This document shows positions 24,471 to 36,172 of a stretch of 64,000 bases of DNA, one piece after another. The position numbers were made by a program, and so were the translations under genes. The notes beneath the pieces are model-generated. The model was not told the origin of the DNA. It was given only the letters and a program-made list of their open reading frames with translations, and ran no database searches. The first letter of the stretch is position 1. Every line of letters starts with the position of its first letter. Origin of the DNA: Polytrichum commune (Eukaryota; Streptophyta; Polytrichopsida; Polytrichales; Polytrichaceae); NCBI GenBank assembly GCA_950295325.1, contig OX485805.1, forward strand, positions 46,028,758 to 46,092,757. Direction: 5' to 3'.

Positions 24471-25254
24471 AGTTAAAGTAAACACTATAGGCTGGTAGTA
24501 GTAAAATTTGTCAAGTCAGTTTAATGATAGAACCCCCCATCAAACTGGATGTGATGAGAAAGTAATTATGATCAATTGATTTGTGGATGAGTTGAGAGAA
24601 TACGTTTGATTAAGTAATTTTGAATTAAGGCAAACTTTGGATTATCAATGAGATTTAGGCATAAGTTGTCTTAGACTTAATTAGGAATTTTATATTAATA
24701 CATAGTCTAGAGACGAGATCTTTGAGTATGAAGTGCAAGCTAACCAGCTCAACTATTGTCTTGTGTGCTACCCTAGTTGTTGTTGTTGTTGTTGCAAGTT
24801 GTGTAGGGCAATCAAGACTATAGTTTGACCCTGATAATTGTTGTTAGTTGCATAAGTTGTGAGTAATGATTAAATCTTGGAATTAAGGAATAAACATTTT
24901 GTCTTGCATTGGAATTAACATTGACTAATTAAGGAAGGAATTGTTGTGATTTGAAGATGCATTGGCCAATGATTACCAAAAACAACTGTGATATTCAAAG
25001 ACTATTGTTGTACAATCTCATGATGAGATGGAAACTTACAGTGACTAACACATATTCCCTACTAGATAAGAAACAATGAGAGGAACTTGAGAGAAAGGAG
25101 AGTAAAAGATGATTGAGTGATGTTTCAAAGTGAAGATAGCAACCCTATTATCTAATTAATGAACTATAAAATGACAAATGCCTGTAATAGACACTAGTAA
25201 AGCCTTCCTTGAGAGTTTGTACCTTGGGCTTTGGTTATTTAAGTTAGAGCAAAA

Positions 25255-25410
25255 ACTTAACTATAGGTTTACCGCCTACCTTGCAGCGGGTGGGCTCTTG
25301 ATTTTTCCGTCAAGTAGAGAGAAGGTTTTACAGCTAGGAATCGAACCGCCAACCCCTACATTCAGATTTGGGTACTCTCCACTATCGTCTAGTAGTTTAG
25401 GGTCATATTG
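25255..25410 (-). mobile_element. tRNA-derived SINE sharing sequence with the non-LTR element
   Basis: On the minus strand an A-box-like TAGACGATAGTGG (25,379-25,391) is followed, 31 bases later, by an exact B box GGTTCGATTCC (25,337-25,347). That is tRNA-like spacing. Downstream it carries AGAGCCCACCCGCTGCAAGG and TAGGCGGTAAAC, which also occur in the 3' region of the element copies at 46,730-46,925. The far end diverges, so the SINE may be 3'-truncated. Confidence 0.55.
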
Positions 25411-25698
25411 GACCAACAAGTAGCAATTTCAATCACCGAGCTCCAGTTTCCCATCTGTTGCTTAACATTCCAAAACAACACACAAATCTTCACCAAAACC
25501 AACCCAAAACCTCTTCCAAAAATGAGATTTTCTTTGTGACCAAAATTTGACATCTGTGGCAACAAAATTGTCAATCAAGAGTTGCACAAGGTGGGCATCC
25601 ACAACCTTGCTTGTGGAAGAACTGCTGAGCGAAAGAACCAGATGAGCGCCAAACAAGCAGACATTTTGGGCTCTTGAAACCCTAACTCTTTTGGTGGC

Positions 25699-26056
25699 AC
25701 TACACTAAACATGATATTTAGTGTCATATGGTATTTTATGTTACTATGGTGTTAATATTCTCGGATGACACTTCTTATAAATAAGTGAACAAATATTGTC
25801 ATGGACGATGAATGAGTTCATCCATTGGCTAAAACCCTACCTTCTCTTGCAACCAATTTGGATGAAAAGTTCATTTGGTAAGTGATAGTAATTGCAACAC
25901 TATAAATCTATAATCTCCCCCAAAAAAATCTACAAGGAATGACAAGTAATGTTGGGTTGACATTTAGTGTTGGTGACACTACATCATGGTTTACGATTAG
26001 TATTGAGCACAACAATTAGAATTGGTGATTCCAAATATCATAATATTTAGTGTAGT
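25699..26056. mobile_element. MITE with ACTACACTAAA terminal inverted repeats
   Basis: The ends are inverted copies that fit ACTACACTAAAYATKATRT (358 bp overall). No clear target-site duplication was seen. The interior (25,865-26,056) matches 44,870-45,058, including GTAATTGCAACA, GACAAGTAATGTT and GNTTGACATTTNGTGTTG-type blocks. Confidence 0.6.
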
Positions 26057-26673
26057 TTCGTAGCATTAAGAAATTTAGTAGCACCTTTACTAGTTTCCCA
26101 TACACACTATTAGCGCACCCACACTAAATGGAATAATCAACGTAGTGGATCATTGAGCATTCATTCATCTAAAGACTCCGTCATGAAATAATGTGTAGTT
26201 TGGAGATTGCTTCATAGAATTGATTTGAAGTCACCCGACTTGTTTCCAAAGATTTCACACTCAATATCATGGGAAACAATTAAGATGAATACGTCGCAAA
26301 CATTTAGTGGGCATGTTTTTAACAAAGAGGAGTGAACCGTACTCTTCTATGCAATACTTGCGTTTGCCTAAGGTATGTGACATGCATTGTGCCATCATTT
26401 TTCTTCATTAGACATCTATTAGTTGAGTAGTATGACGAGTCTTGTACACTGATATGTGCAATCAAGTTGCCCAATATGAATTCATCAACATTTTACACTA
26501 ATTTGAGTAATTATTATGATAGTGTCAAAATACCTATAAGAGAAGTAGTTTTTATTTTATTTTGGTTGCCATACAAATGTATAAACGAAACTACAAGTTT
26601 TTGTGGACTGGATTTGACCCAAGGTAATTTGCATGCATAAAAGGAAACCTATTTCCAAAGGCAACCTAACAGC

Positions 26674-26723
26674 GCACACACACACACACACACACACACT
26701 ATATATATATATATATATATATA
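26674..26723. repeat. Compound (CA)n-(TA)n microsatellite
   Basis: About 13 CA units run straight into about 11 TA units. Confidence 0.95.
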
Positions 26724-27054
26724 ATTGTAGCTAGATATGAATACCAAAAAACATATGTTATGGTGAGATTGCACTGTGTACTCAAATTGTAATCCATAAT
26801 AACCATTCTAGGTTCAGTTATGAATACAATTAGTATGGCCTATATGTTCACTAAATAGAAAGAGAATTCTCATGTTGACCTCCTACTATAGAAGTCAAGA
26901 GTATGAATGTATGGGGCCCAAGTGAAAGGGGTGCACTTGTCAACATATTGAGGATCCTTGGTGGTTTCGGTGTTGTTATTCGTTTACTTTTCTTAATTGG
27001 ACCAATGTATTTGATTGGTGTGTGTTTAGGTGAGGATTAAAAGAATAAGCACCA

Positions 27055-27352
27055 CAAAAGCACATGTTTACAAGAGATTGGATTATGTTTTTAGAAGTTT
27101 TTCAACTACCCCACACTCAATAATGAGCACGTTGGTTGGAAGGATCTAGTATGATTTCACTTACCAAATCAATAAACATCTAGTTTTGATAATCATAACT
27201 AAATCAAGGTTGATCCCATTTTGGCAGATGCTTAATTGTAGATTTGATAATGCAACACAAGTTTTGTTGTGTAAACCTAATTCGTAGAAGTTGGAGAACA
27301 TGGGAAACAAACCAAATAACACCCGTGCATGCCTTAGTTATAAATGAGCCAA
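27055..27352 (+). repeat. Dispersed ~300-bp repeat, copy 1
   Basis: Matches 37,270-37,563. Shared ends include CAAGAGATTG or AAGAGATTG on the left and GTAGAAGTTGGAGAAC, AACAAACCAAATAACACCC on the right. Confidence 0.6.
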
Positions 27353-27369
27353 TTGAGTTTCAACGATTT

Positions 27370-27545
27370 GCCTAAAGTTCAAGTTCAAGAATCGAGGCAA
27401 ATCGCCGATCGTTGAAAAGGAATATATGGAATATACCTTCCATTAATAAAGAAAACCCCAAAAATATCAACATGTAACCGGTTTGACTTGGAAAATACTT
27501 GGATCTCGACTAATTATGTCCAAAATCTCCTCGGACACTAGTATT
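27370..27545 (+). mobile_element. ~220-bp MITE family, 5'-truncated copy
   Basis: Retains the right part of the family: GGAATATACC, AACATGTAACCGGTTTGACT, a CTNGGATCTCGAC phrase and the AAAATCTCCTCGGACACT end. Confidence 0.55.
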
Positions 27546-28029
27546 CTTATTGATGGTCTCAATCTATATTCTATAAGCTATATGGCTCTTATTGTGGACA
27601 CTTCCAACTCCAATGACAATTTTGACCATTAGATTGGATCAAGGATTGTCTCGTTTAGTTAGCAATTATTGCAAGTGTGGAGATTGTCATTTCAATTTCA
27701 TAGTGGGAGTTGAGATGCAATAGTTATTTGAGGTCAAAGTGAGGATTCTCGTTCTCCTCAATGATTTGATAAGCTGGAACCTAATTTTTTTTGGTTTGTG
27801 ACCTATTTTGGACACCTAGCATGTGTAAGGGTATAATGAACACAAAGCGTATATGAAATGGTCCAATAAAAAGTTTATAAATGAATAAATAAATGTAAGT
27901 GGTGGCATAGTTGTTTGACTTATGTGCACACATGGCTCGTCCACCGTGTAGCACACCTAGACATGAATAAGTGAGTGGATGTCATGGTATTGCTAATTTC
28001 ACTCTTGGGGGGGGGGGTTAACTCCTTGG

Positions 28030-29990
28030 GACAATCACACCCCCTTATGTTCTGTAACCACGTGCAATAATGGGATATTTAATGGGGGGATATTTATGCA
28101 CCTCTCAACATTTTTTCCCTCCTTATTTGTAGATAAAAAGCTACTTTGACGTATTTTTTAGCACCCATTATTATTATTAATAATTTAGAGAGGCTAATTT
28201 TTGGCACAATTATTTTTCAATAAATCATTTAAATACCAAATAATGAACGGAATACTATTGCATTACAAAACCAACTATGTGAGCAGCAAACATTCCATAC
28301 CATTTAAAATGTTATTCATTTGGTTTCAATTAGTGATACCAATCCTAAACCATTCAAAGTACCATTCAAAACACAACCAATAACACTTGGATTCTAGTTA
28401 AAGGGTTACCAATGAACATGGAGATAACAAAATATATGAGTTGAAACAGACAAGTTGTAAACAGAGATAGAACAAAACAAGAAATACAATCAATTATGAC
28501 AAGACATGAAATTTTGTACAACTTCATACTTTAAGAAAACAAGGTTTCATTCAAATACAAGAAAGCTAAATAAAAATAAAAATAAAAAATTACTTTAATT
28601 GTGTTCACAAACACATTCAACTATAGTTCCATTCAAACCTTGTAACAAACATTTACAATGTGAAGGGTTAGGATACAACTATGCACCCTCCAACCACTCC
28701 ACCTTGTCTTCCTCCAAAAAAATCCCATGACATTTCCCTCCATACCAACACGCTTGATTCAAATCTAGACATAAACTACACACTTCTTCATTGAAGTAGT
28801 CAAACCCATAATTATTCTATTGATCCTACTACACACTTTTAGGGGATCTTATGTCTATGACCCCATTTTATTTTATTTATTATTAAAATGGAGGAATTAT
28901 CCACCATCCTACTTTACATATAATCAAGTAAAGGACATATTTCCAATGCTATGGTAGATCTAACGAAATTATAAAATTTACCCTAAATGAATTAAATTGA
29001 CCATTTTTTTTACCTCACGTGATTTTTAAAAATTCCAATATTCACCTCCCCAAGGTTAACTCCCTTGTAAAGATATGAATCCCATTTGATAAAGGGAAAT
29101 TTTTGGAAAGGGGGCGGGGTATGATGTGCCTATTCAGATGATATTCCACGTATTCCATTGGAATGCGCCTATTCTCATGGTTAATTTTCAATGTCCCGTT
29201 TATTCTTAAACAATTATGTATTTTATCTCAAAATTTAAATGGTCCAACCATTCTTTTTTATTGCACCGTATTTCTAGTGGAACACCAATTTATCCCCCCC
29301 CCCCCCAACCAACCCCCTTCCTTTGTGAATTTACATTTCAATGCCCTATATATGCAACATTAGAAGCAAGCGTGGTGGGTAAGTTTTGGTCCCACAATCT
29401 CACAATCATGAGGTGCTAGGCAAGATCGTAACTAAGGTTATTAAAAAAAAGCGCTTTATCCCATGCTAAAGTTGGGGCATAACCAAGATGCGTAACACAA
29501 ATGAATGTCCTTATGTGACAACAATGGGTCATGGGACTTCTTACTTTAAAACCCTATAAGAAATTGAAATATGATTGATTAATATTGAGCTACATGGTTT
29601 CCAAGTCCACTTTGAATTCCTCACTCATCCAACAAGATAATTGAGAAACAAATTGGATCACTCTAAGTACCCAAACTTGCCAAAGTGTCCAAAATAGGTG
29701 CACTTAGCTCAAACTCTCCTCATTGGGTTCAAAATTGGTGAACCTAGAGCAATGTTTGTATTTTGAGTAGAACCTCTAATCTCAACATGATACATGTCTT
29801 TTTGATGTCCAACTCTTAGCAAGAAGCCTTGCCATCTATCATGCAAATCTAAGCTAAGGTGTTTGATTAAGAAGTTGACAACATAAGGCCCACATCTCTT
29901 GATCTATTGTGTAAAGTACTTGAAAAATTTTGAGCAACGATCATTCCAAGTTGAGATGCAAATAATGTTAGGTAGATAAGCTCTCATTAG
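28030..29990. other. Gene-free AT-rich stretch with C and G runs
   Basis: Nothing coding could be supported. It contains a C run at about 29,296-29,307. A G run sits just before the stretch (28,008-28,018). Confidence 0.5.
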
Positions 29991-30631
29991 CAGATGTTAA
30001 GGCAAAACTGTGATCAAGTAATTCATTTGGAGATTTGGGCAAACCCATCCATACACTTGTTCCTTGTTGGATGCCTAAATCCTTGCCTCCAAGGAACCAA
30101 TGTACGGGTTGGTTCACCCCAACCTTCATTTGGAGTAGGAACCATAGGTAGTTGCCTAATTCAACACGAAATAGTTCTTTTTGGGAAGAAATTTGTTACA
30201 TATTATCATATTCACATTGATCAAGAGCGTGTTGATTCCCACGTGGAAATTAACTCTGACACTCTAAGGGCCACTTCACATATAAGACTGAGAGCTCGTG
30301 ACCATTACACTTCAAGCACTCTCATTGGTGGAAAAGGTGGAGCCGGTCCAAGTTTGCTTCACACTGCGCTTGAGGGACCAACGGAGCATGTGAATGCAAG
30401 ATGGATGTAAAGTCTACATGGATTCCTACATGGCATTGAATGGATTATGTTTCATGGTCACTTGGATTATTTTCCAAAAAACACCTCTTGGAGGTAGGCC
30501 TAACACAAAGTCGTTGGGAGACCATGGCACTCCGAACGCTCACAACCGTCGATTTATTTTATTTTATCATGTGTAAGGACCCGCATGAATAGAAATTTAT
30601 TGAAATGACATTTGATTGAGGACCTTGTCAA

Positions 30632-31136
30632 GAAAGAAAAAGAAAAGAAAAATTACGCCCGCAACTAAATACCGGCGTGAATATGAGCATGTTGGTCTTA
30701 TGTTGATCACGGTGTCCCGTGATGCAGCAAGAGATTTATGCCTCCGTTAAGAGGTGGGCTCTTGGTAGGTGTAATATTTAATCCAATTTCATTGTGGTGG
30801 GGGGACCCGTGTTTGTTTATTATCTAATTTTCTTTTGTTTAGGATTAGGTAGGTTAGGTATTTAATGGCATTATGGTGTAGGTTTTTCATGAGGGTTTTG
30901 ATGCTGGTTTTAGGGATTTTTAGTTTGGTTAGTTTTTCGATAGAGTGTTCGTGTATTGCTCTTCTTACACCTGCTGTGATGGTTATAAGGGGGTTAGTTT
31001 TCCATCCATTCTTTTGTATAGTGTTAATTAGTGGGTCATATTTGGTATGTTTTAGTGTGATGGCTTGTTCTGGGAACCTATCGTGGCAGTATGTGAATTC
31101 TATGAGTTGGACTGTAGTTGTGGGGGATGGTGCCAT
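30632..31136 (-). mobile_element. Non-LTR element, 5'-truncated, keeping C-terminal coding end
   Basis: A 115-codon minus frame (30,789-31,136) contains VQLIEFTYCHDRFPEQAI, KYDPLINTIQKNGWK, GVRRAIHEHSIEKLTKLKIP and YLTYLILNKRKLDNKQ. I know this arrangement (a short beta-strand-rich piece, then GVRGAIH, then a basic helix) from the C-termini of reverse-transcriptase-linked proteins in diverse eukaryotes. A 3' region with AGAGCCCACCTCTTAACGG and CCAACATGCTCATATTCACG follows. It ends in a pyrimidine-rich TTTTTCTTTTC tail at 30,632-30,658. No ATG or catalytic RT motif remains. Confidence 0.55.
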
Positions 31137-31149
31137 GGGTGGACCTTGT

Positions 31150-33041
31150 CACATATGACTTCACACTACACTTGAGAGTCCATGACCACACTACATGATT
31201 TTGGAGGTGTGTTGAGATGACCTTTGAGCACTTTCTTTTGGGCTCTCACAATTTCATGGTCATGGCTCTTGACTTGTGTGTGAAGTGGCCCTAAGTGTTG
31301 GACCAAAAAATCTCCAATTATTTGACTAAAAAATGAGATTCATGAATATGTGAATGATCTTTGTTGGAGGCCGGAGGGAGGGAGATTGCCCAAAGACAAT
31401 TATGGCCATTGAGAGAGGAATGTGGGGGTGGGGGCTTGTGTAGGGTAGGTAGCAATGTCCTTTAAGCGTATTCAAGAACTTGTCTTTTTTCCTTGACTCA
31501 ACATGCACATGCCCAATGAAGGTGGTGTTCTCCACCAAAGTTCATTTTCAAGAAACACCTTCAACTGCTTCAAATAATGATTTAGTCTTTCAAATTTCTT
31601 TTCTTTTCTTCCAGTAAAACATTTCCTTTCATAGAGCTTTTCAAGATCTTTTCATAGACACCAAGATTTCACCAAGATAGCCTACGAAGTTGTAACCAAT
31701 TTTATCCAATTATTAGTCAATGTTCATTGCTCGTCATGTAATTTCGTATTTTTATTTATTTGTTCCTCAATTTTTGTAATAAGAAAGTGAGATTGGACTC
31801 TACAACTTCATCTTTCTTGAAGGATTTCATTTGACACTTGAGCCACAATGAGAAGTGAAACAATTGTGTTACATAGTGAATGGTTGAAGATTCAAAATGT
31901 GTTGCCCAAGTGTGGTGTTGCTGAGAGAGCTTGTCACAACGTCACCTTGTGATTTTTCTTAACAATTTGGACCTTGGGGGTAAGTTAACTAATGTCACCT
32001 TCATAATTTTTGCATCGACTCCCCGTTGAACTTGGCAATCTTCAATGGCTACAGTCGCTATACACTAGCATTTACTCACGATTGAAATGCAAATTTAGAG
32101 TTGAAAAGCACAACCTAAGTCACAAACCCTTTTGACGGCCTCAAAGTTCTTTGTAGATTATTTGTGAAGATCAAAGAATAATATCAGCAGGAGAAAACCT
32201 GTCAATTCTAACCATTTGTTGCAACTTGTTTGTTGCAACTCATGGCAAAAAGAAATGTATAAATCGATCATTGTCAGTTCATCCAAATCTACAACCAAAA
32301 ACCTCTGGCTGACAACCAAAAAATTTCAGTTGTGTATTTTCTCACGTGAGTTCCAACGGACAAGTTGCAACGGATGGTTGAAATGGACCAGTTTTTCTCC
32401 TAGTGTATGTAAGTAATATATAAGTTTGAGGACCCTAGAATCCAATGAAAAGATGATGTGGGAGCAAAAGTGACACAAAGTGCAATCAATGTGATTTCTA
32501 CAATGACTGCATTTGTCCACTTAGCATGAAGATGGAGAACTCCAATTTCCTACATATGGTGTTTTCCAAGAAAGAATGGCATTCTCATAACTTAGGCTAC
32601 CAAAGCTATAAGGAGGAAACATAAAGAAAGATGACTTTAATGTTGCCACTGGCATGAAATATGGTGATCTTTTATTTTCAACTTGGTTTGTATCTATATG
32701 TAATCCCAAAACATACATTACGAGAATGAAAGGGCCCCCGACGACTACTGCCTCCTTTACAAGGCCAACACTTTAAAGGGGCGTGGACAAGCCAGCTGAC
32801 ACCTATCTTCCCCAATGACAAGCGCATGGGTTCCCACATGGGTGGTTGAAAATATCCAGTTCATCCGGATACGCCCAATATGAAGGTAGGATCATAGATG
32901 GTAGGATGCATCGGAAATTAAGTGCTAGGAAGGTCACCCATTTGAGTGTTATTCCGACCTTTGGCAAATCAACCCTTAAAGGATGTGGGGTCTGAATTTA
33001 CAACCATGTACACAATTTATATCAGCCTCACCAAATTTAGA

Positions 33042-33073
<32 letters not shown>

Positions 33074-34160
33074 AGGTTTGGATACTTATCATGTACATTT
33101 GTCTTATCTCAAGGAGAAAACAAAAATAGACTTATACTGACATTAGTTAACCAAATATAACACGTATATTTGCATCCAAGTACACCTAGGCTATGTCTTT
33201 GAATCAAAATCTTCACTATCATCTAGATATTTAACTGTACTAAAATGTACACTTGAAGAATAAGTTGACTTTAGATAGGTCCACTTTTGACATATTTAGC
33301 TAACAATATAAGTATGTAGCTCAAATACATGTTTATGTTCTTAATGAGCCCAATGTGGACCTCTTAGACGCTTAGGGATTAACCTCAGAGTTCCCATGGG
33401 ATCTGTGTAAGGCCTTGGGTTTAAGCCACCCTTAAAGCTATAAGGAACTTTCACACACGTCACTATATTCGTTAATTTGAGACTTTCTCTTGTCTCAAAT
33501 TAATATATGGACTACAACAACATGGTCTAATGTTTGGGTCGTCCTACCTAAACCATCTTGATATGAGTTCTTAATTGGGTTCTTGATATGAACACCCGCT
33601 TCAAAGTATTTGCATCTTACAACATTCTCCAATATCTGTGTGATTTTATCCATGTTTTTTATATTTGTAACTGTCTCAAAATGCCGAAAAAGTCCCAAAT
33701 TAACGAATATAGTGATACACACTATTGTGAAATGATAATTCAGAATCAATTATATATATATAAGTGGGTTGTATTGGCATGTTTGAATATATTATTGGAA
33801 AATAATGAGTACTAACACTCTTAACCCCTAAGGGTAACACACATTATTCATGTTCTATAAATTGAAGGCTACAAGGTTAAAAAGAAAAAAATTATGATTG
33901 GACTTGCTTATATCTATCTAAAGATCACATCCATACAGTTGGTGTTCTCAAATAAATTGGTGAACTCCATGCAAGGAAACATTCAAAGATTTTGAAGAAT
34001 CTAAACAATCTAGGAGGGTACGTTTCCAAAAAAAATTGTAGTTCATGGTATCAAATTGAAACAAAACCTAGAATATGCTAAATATTTTTCCTTGGGAAAT
34101 GCAATCGTCTCATTGGGCAAAGGAGGTCCATCCTATGGAGGAGGGGGCCCATCACGTTGC
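31150..34160. other. Gene-free stretch between the two non-LTR copies
   Basis: Only short overlapping frames occur here. A stretch near 32,200-32,410 rich in GTTGCAACT and CAACGGA-type words may be another small repeat, but I found no boundaries. Confidence 0.45.
33042..33069. repeat. (TA)n microsatellite
   Basis: Fourteen TA units. Confidence 0.9.
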
Positions 34161-34247
34161 CTCGACACCCCCCCCCCCCTCCCCTCAACCTAACCAAATC
34201 CATACCACAAACCAAATTGAACCATTAATTCCTACACATGATTTCTC

Positions 34248-34665
34248 CATATAAATAATTGAATTTACTTACATATGCAATAAATATCACCCACTAATTG
34301 AGAAAACTTGCACACAAGGCTAGAAAATCAACCTGCTAAGAGGTGGAATACAAACAAATAGCATCAAAGAACTTAAGAACCTACACATACCTATGCCATT
34401 AATCACAAAACCATGCAAAACATACACCACATAACCATGAAATACCTCAAGTACCTTGTTCTAAACAAACGGAAACTAAATAAAAAAACAAATGCCATTA
34501 CTCCTACCCCCACCCCTTCAACTTAACCTTTGCACCCATACCTAGGGCCCACCTATTGCAAGATATACAGTATACCCATCCTTGTACCAAAGAGGCTCTT
34601 GAACAAGGTCGGCCCTATGGGCTCAAATTCACGTCAACAAATAAACCAATATTTTTTATTGTTTC
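34248..34665 (+). mobile_element. Non-LTR element, second copy, degenerate
   Basis: Opposite orientation to 30,632-31,136. Plus-strand translation recovers the same order of motifs with breaks: IIEFTY, then NKYHPLIEKTCTQG, then a stop where the sister copy has W. RGGIQTNSIKELKNLHIP follows, and after a frame change KYLKYLVLNKRKLNKKT. Its 3' region (from about 34,545) repeats the GGGCCCACCTATTGCAAG and GGCTCAAATTCACGTC phrases and ends in TTTTTTATTGTTTCTTTC. It directly abuts the region containing the hAT element. Confidence 0.6.
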
Positions 34666-34927
34666 TTTCTGGCAAAATTCATGACATTATTTGGACCTTC
34701 TAACCGTATGGATGTGCTCTTTGGCTTCGTATCAATGTTTTTGCTTCATAAAGCAAGCTTACAAATTTCACTCTATAACTGATTTTCAAAGTGCACAAAA
34801 TGCTAGGGACAATAAGTGTCGCAACCCTTACTAGCCCCCTTAACAATCTTGCCAATTTCCACTACTAGCAAAGGTTATGAGTGCTAACCCTTTGCATTCC
34901 GCCATGCTAATCGTTAACTCCTCTTAC

Positions 34928-36172
34928 CAGGCCATAAATTTGACACCCTAGCCAAATTTCCAGGGGACACCCTGTCCCAAATTTTGGGTGTCCCAAGGAC
35001 ACCCTGCTCCAATTTTTGGATGTCCTCATAAATTTCTCTTAAATTTTTTTTGGTCAAAATAGGTACAATTTTGAAAAATATATAATATCATTTCAAAATT
35101 TCAATTAAAAATCAAAAAAATCACTACATATAATAACTTGCAATGCAAATCAAACCTACAAGCGGCGGCCTTTCATAGCACACCACTTTACCCATACTTC
35201 AAAGTCAATGGCCTCTATGGGGATTTTTGCCATTGCAACTCTCATTTGTGCTTCCAAAGTCTCTAATACCAAAATACACCGTAAAGTAGATTTAATATGA
35301 TTTTGAGTAGAAAATCCTCTCTCACAAGAAGCTGTACTAGCAGGAATTACAAGAACAACTTGCCACAACTTTGTCATATGAGGATATCTTCCAACATAGT
35401 CCAAATTGGAAGAATAAACCATCCAAGCTTGGTGCATTTTAAGACCACCACATGAAATATGAAGTGTATCCAAAAAACCTCGAAGCTCTGATTTTAAACC
35501 ACGCTCATCAAAAAGATTCCCTCCATTAGTGCAGAAGTGGTCAATGAAACTCTGAAGCCATAAACGAGCATTTCGATGAAGAAGTGTCAAGTTTGTTGAA
35601 AAACAGACAGGGCTAAATAACTTAGCTGCATTGAAGAGATTCAAATCAGAAAATCGTTGCTGCAATGATTCTATCACCTTAACCACATAGGCATGTGCAA
35701 TCACCTTGCACCCATGGAGGGTACCATCACCACCAAACTCAATTGCATGAGGCAATGGTGCATAATGCAATATATGTGAATTCACCACTCCTGTAGAGTC
35801 TTGAAAATGGATCTCACCACCTCTAGAAATGTCCAAAAATTGTGCCACAAATTTGGTATCCGCACCAAACTCCTCATATTTCTAGTGTGTCAATTGACGT
35901 GTGATTTTTTTCTTCACAAGTCACAGTACGTGTCAATTTCTAGAATGTGCGTGTCAATTGACGTGCATTTTTTTTTGTGCAAATTTTTGCGTGTCAAAAA
36001 AGAAAAACTTGCAAAAACTTTGTCAAACATATACGCTAATAGGCCCTACAAGTACAGGGGACACCCTGAATTTTTTTTGGGTGTAAAAAGGACACCCTTG
36101 TAGGATTTTTGGGTGTCCTAGGACACTCTAGGAAGCAAAATACACCCCCCAGGGTGTCAATTTTATGCCCTG
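34928..36172 (-). mobile_element. hAT transposon, 1,245 bp, with perfect 8-bp TSD
   Basis: The 24-bp ends are inverted copies matching at 21 positions and begin CAGGSCATAAAWTTGACACC. CCTCTTAC occurs immediately outside both ends (34,920-34,927 and 36,173-36,180). CAGG-type ends, an 8-bp duplication and a CERGFS-type transposase together identify the hAT superfamily. Subterminal regions are packed with GGACACCC and its complement in both orientations, likely transposase binding sites. The transposase is incomplete, so the element is presumably non-autonomous. Confidence 0.9.
35156..35848 (-). CDS. hAT transposase C-terminal fragment
   Basis: An open frame of 230 codons with no ATG at its 5' end (it opens at a GTG) and a TAG stop. 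The C-terminal half has the hAT dimerisation signature LWQVVLVIPASTASCERGFS, followed by QNHIKSTLR and a basic tail ending KGRRL. Full hAT transposases are usually 600-800 residues with an N-terminal BED zinc finger and a DDE core, and both are absent here. The frame is free of stops, which suggests a recent deletion derivative or recent activity. It lies entirely inside the TIR-bounded element. Confidence 0.75.
   Translation of the reverse strand: MAQFLDISRGGEIHFQDSTGVVNSHILHYAPLPHAIEFGGDGTLHGCKVIAHAYVVKVIESLQQRFSDLNLFNAAKLFSPVCFSTNLTLLHRNARLWLQSFIDHFCTNGGNLFDERGLKSELRGFLDTLHISCGGLKMHQAWMVYSSNLDYVGRYPHMTKLWQVVLVIPASTASCERGFSTQNHIKSTLRCILVLETLEAQMRVAMAKIPIEAIDFEVWVKWCAMKGRRL

Noticed and set aside
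25337-25391. tRNA gene (A and B boxes on the minus strand)
   Set aside because: Only the promoter boxes are recognisable. I could not form acceptor or anticodon stems, and the stretch is fused to the dispersed 3' module, so a SINE head fits better.
29994-30410. 138-codon plus-strand ORF as a gene
   Set aside because: Composition is not protein-like, there is no recognisable motif, and it sits in repeat-rich sequence.
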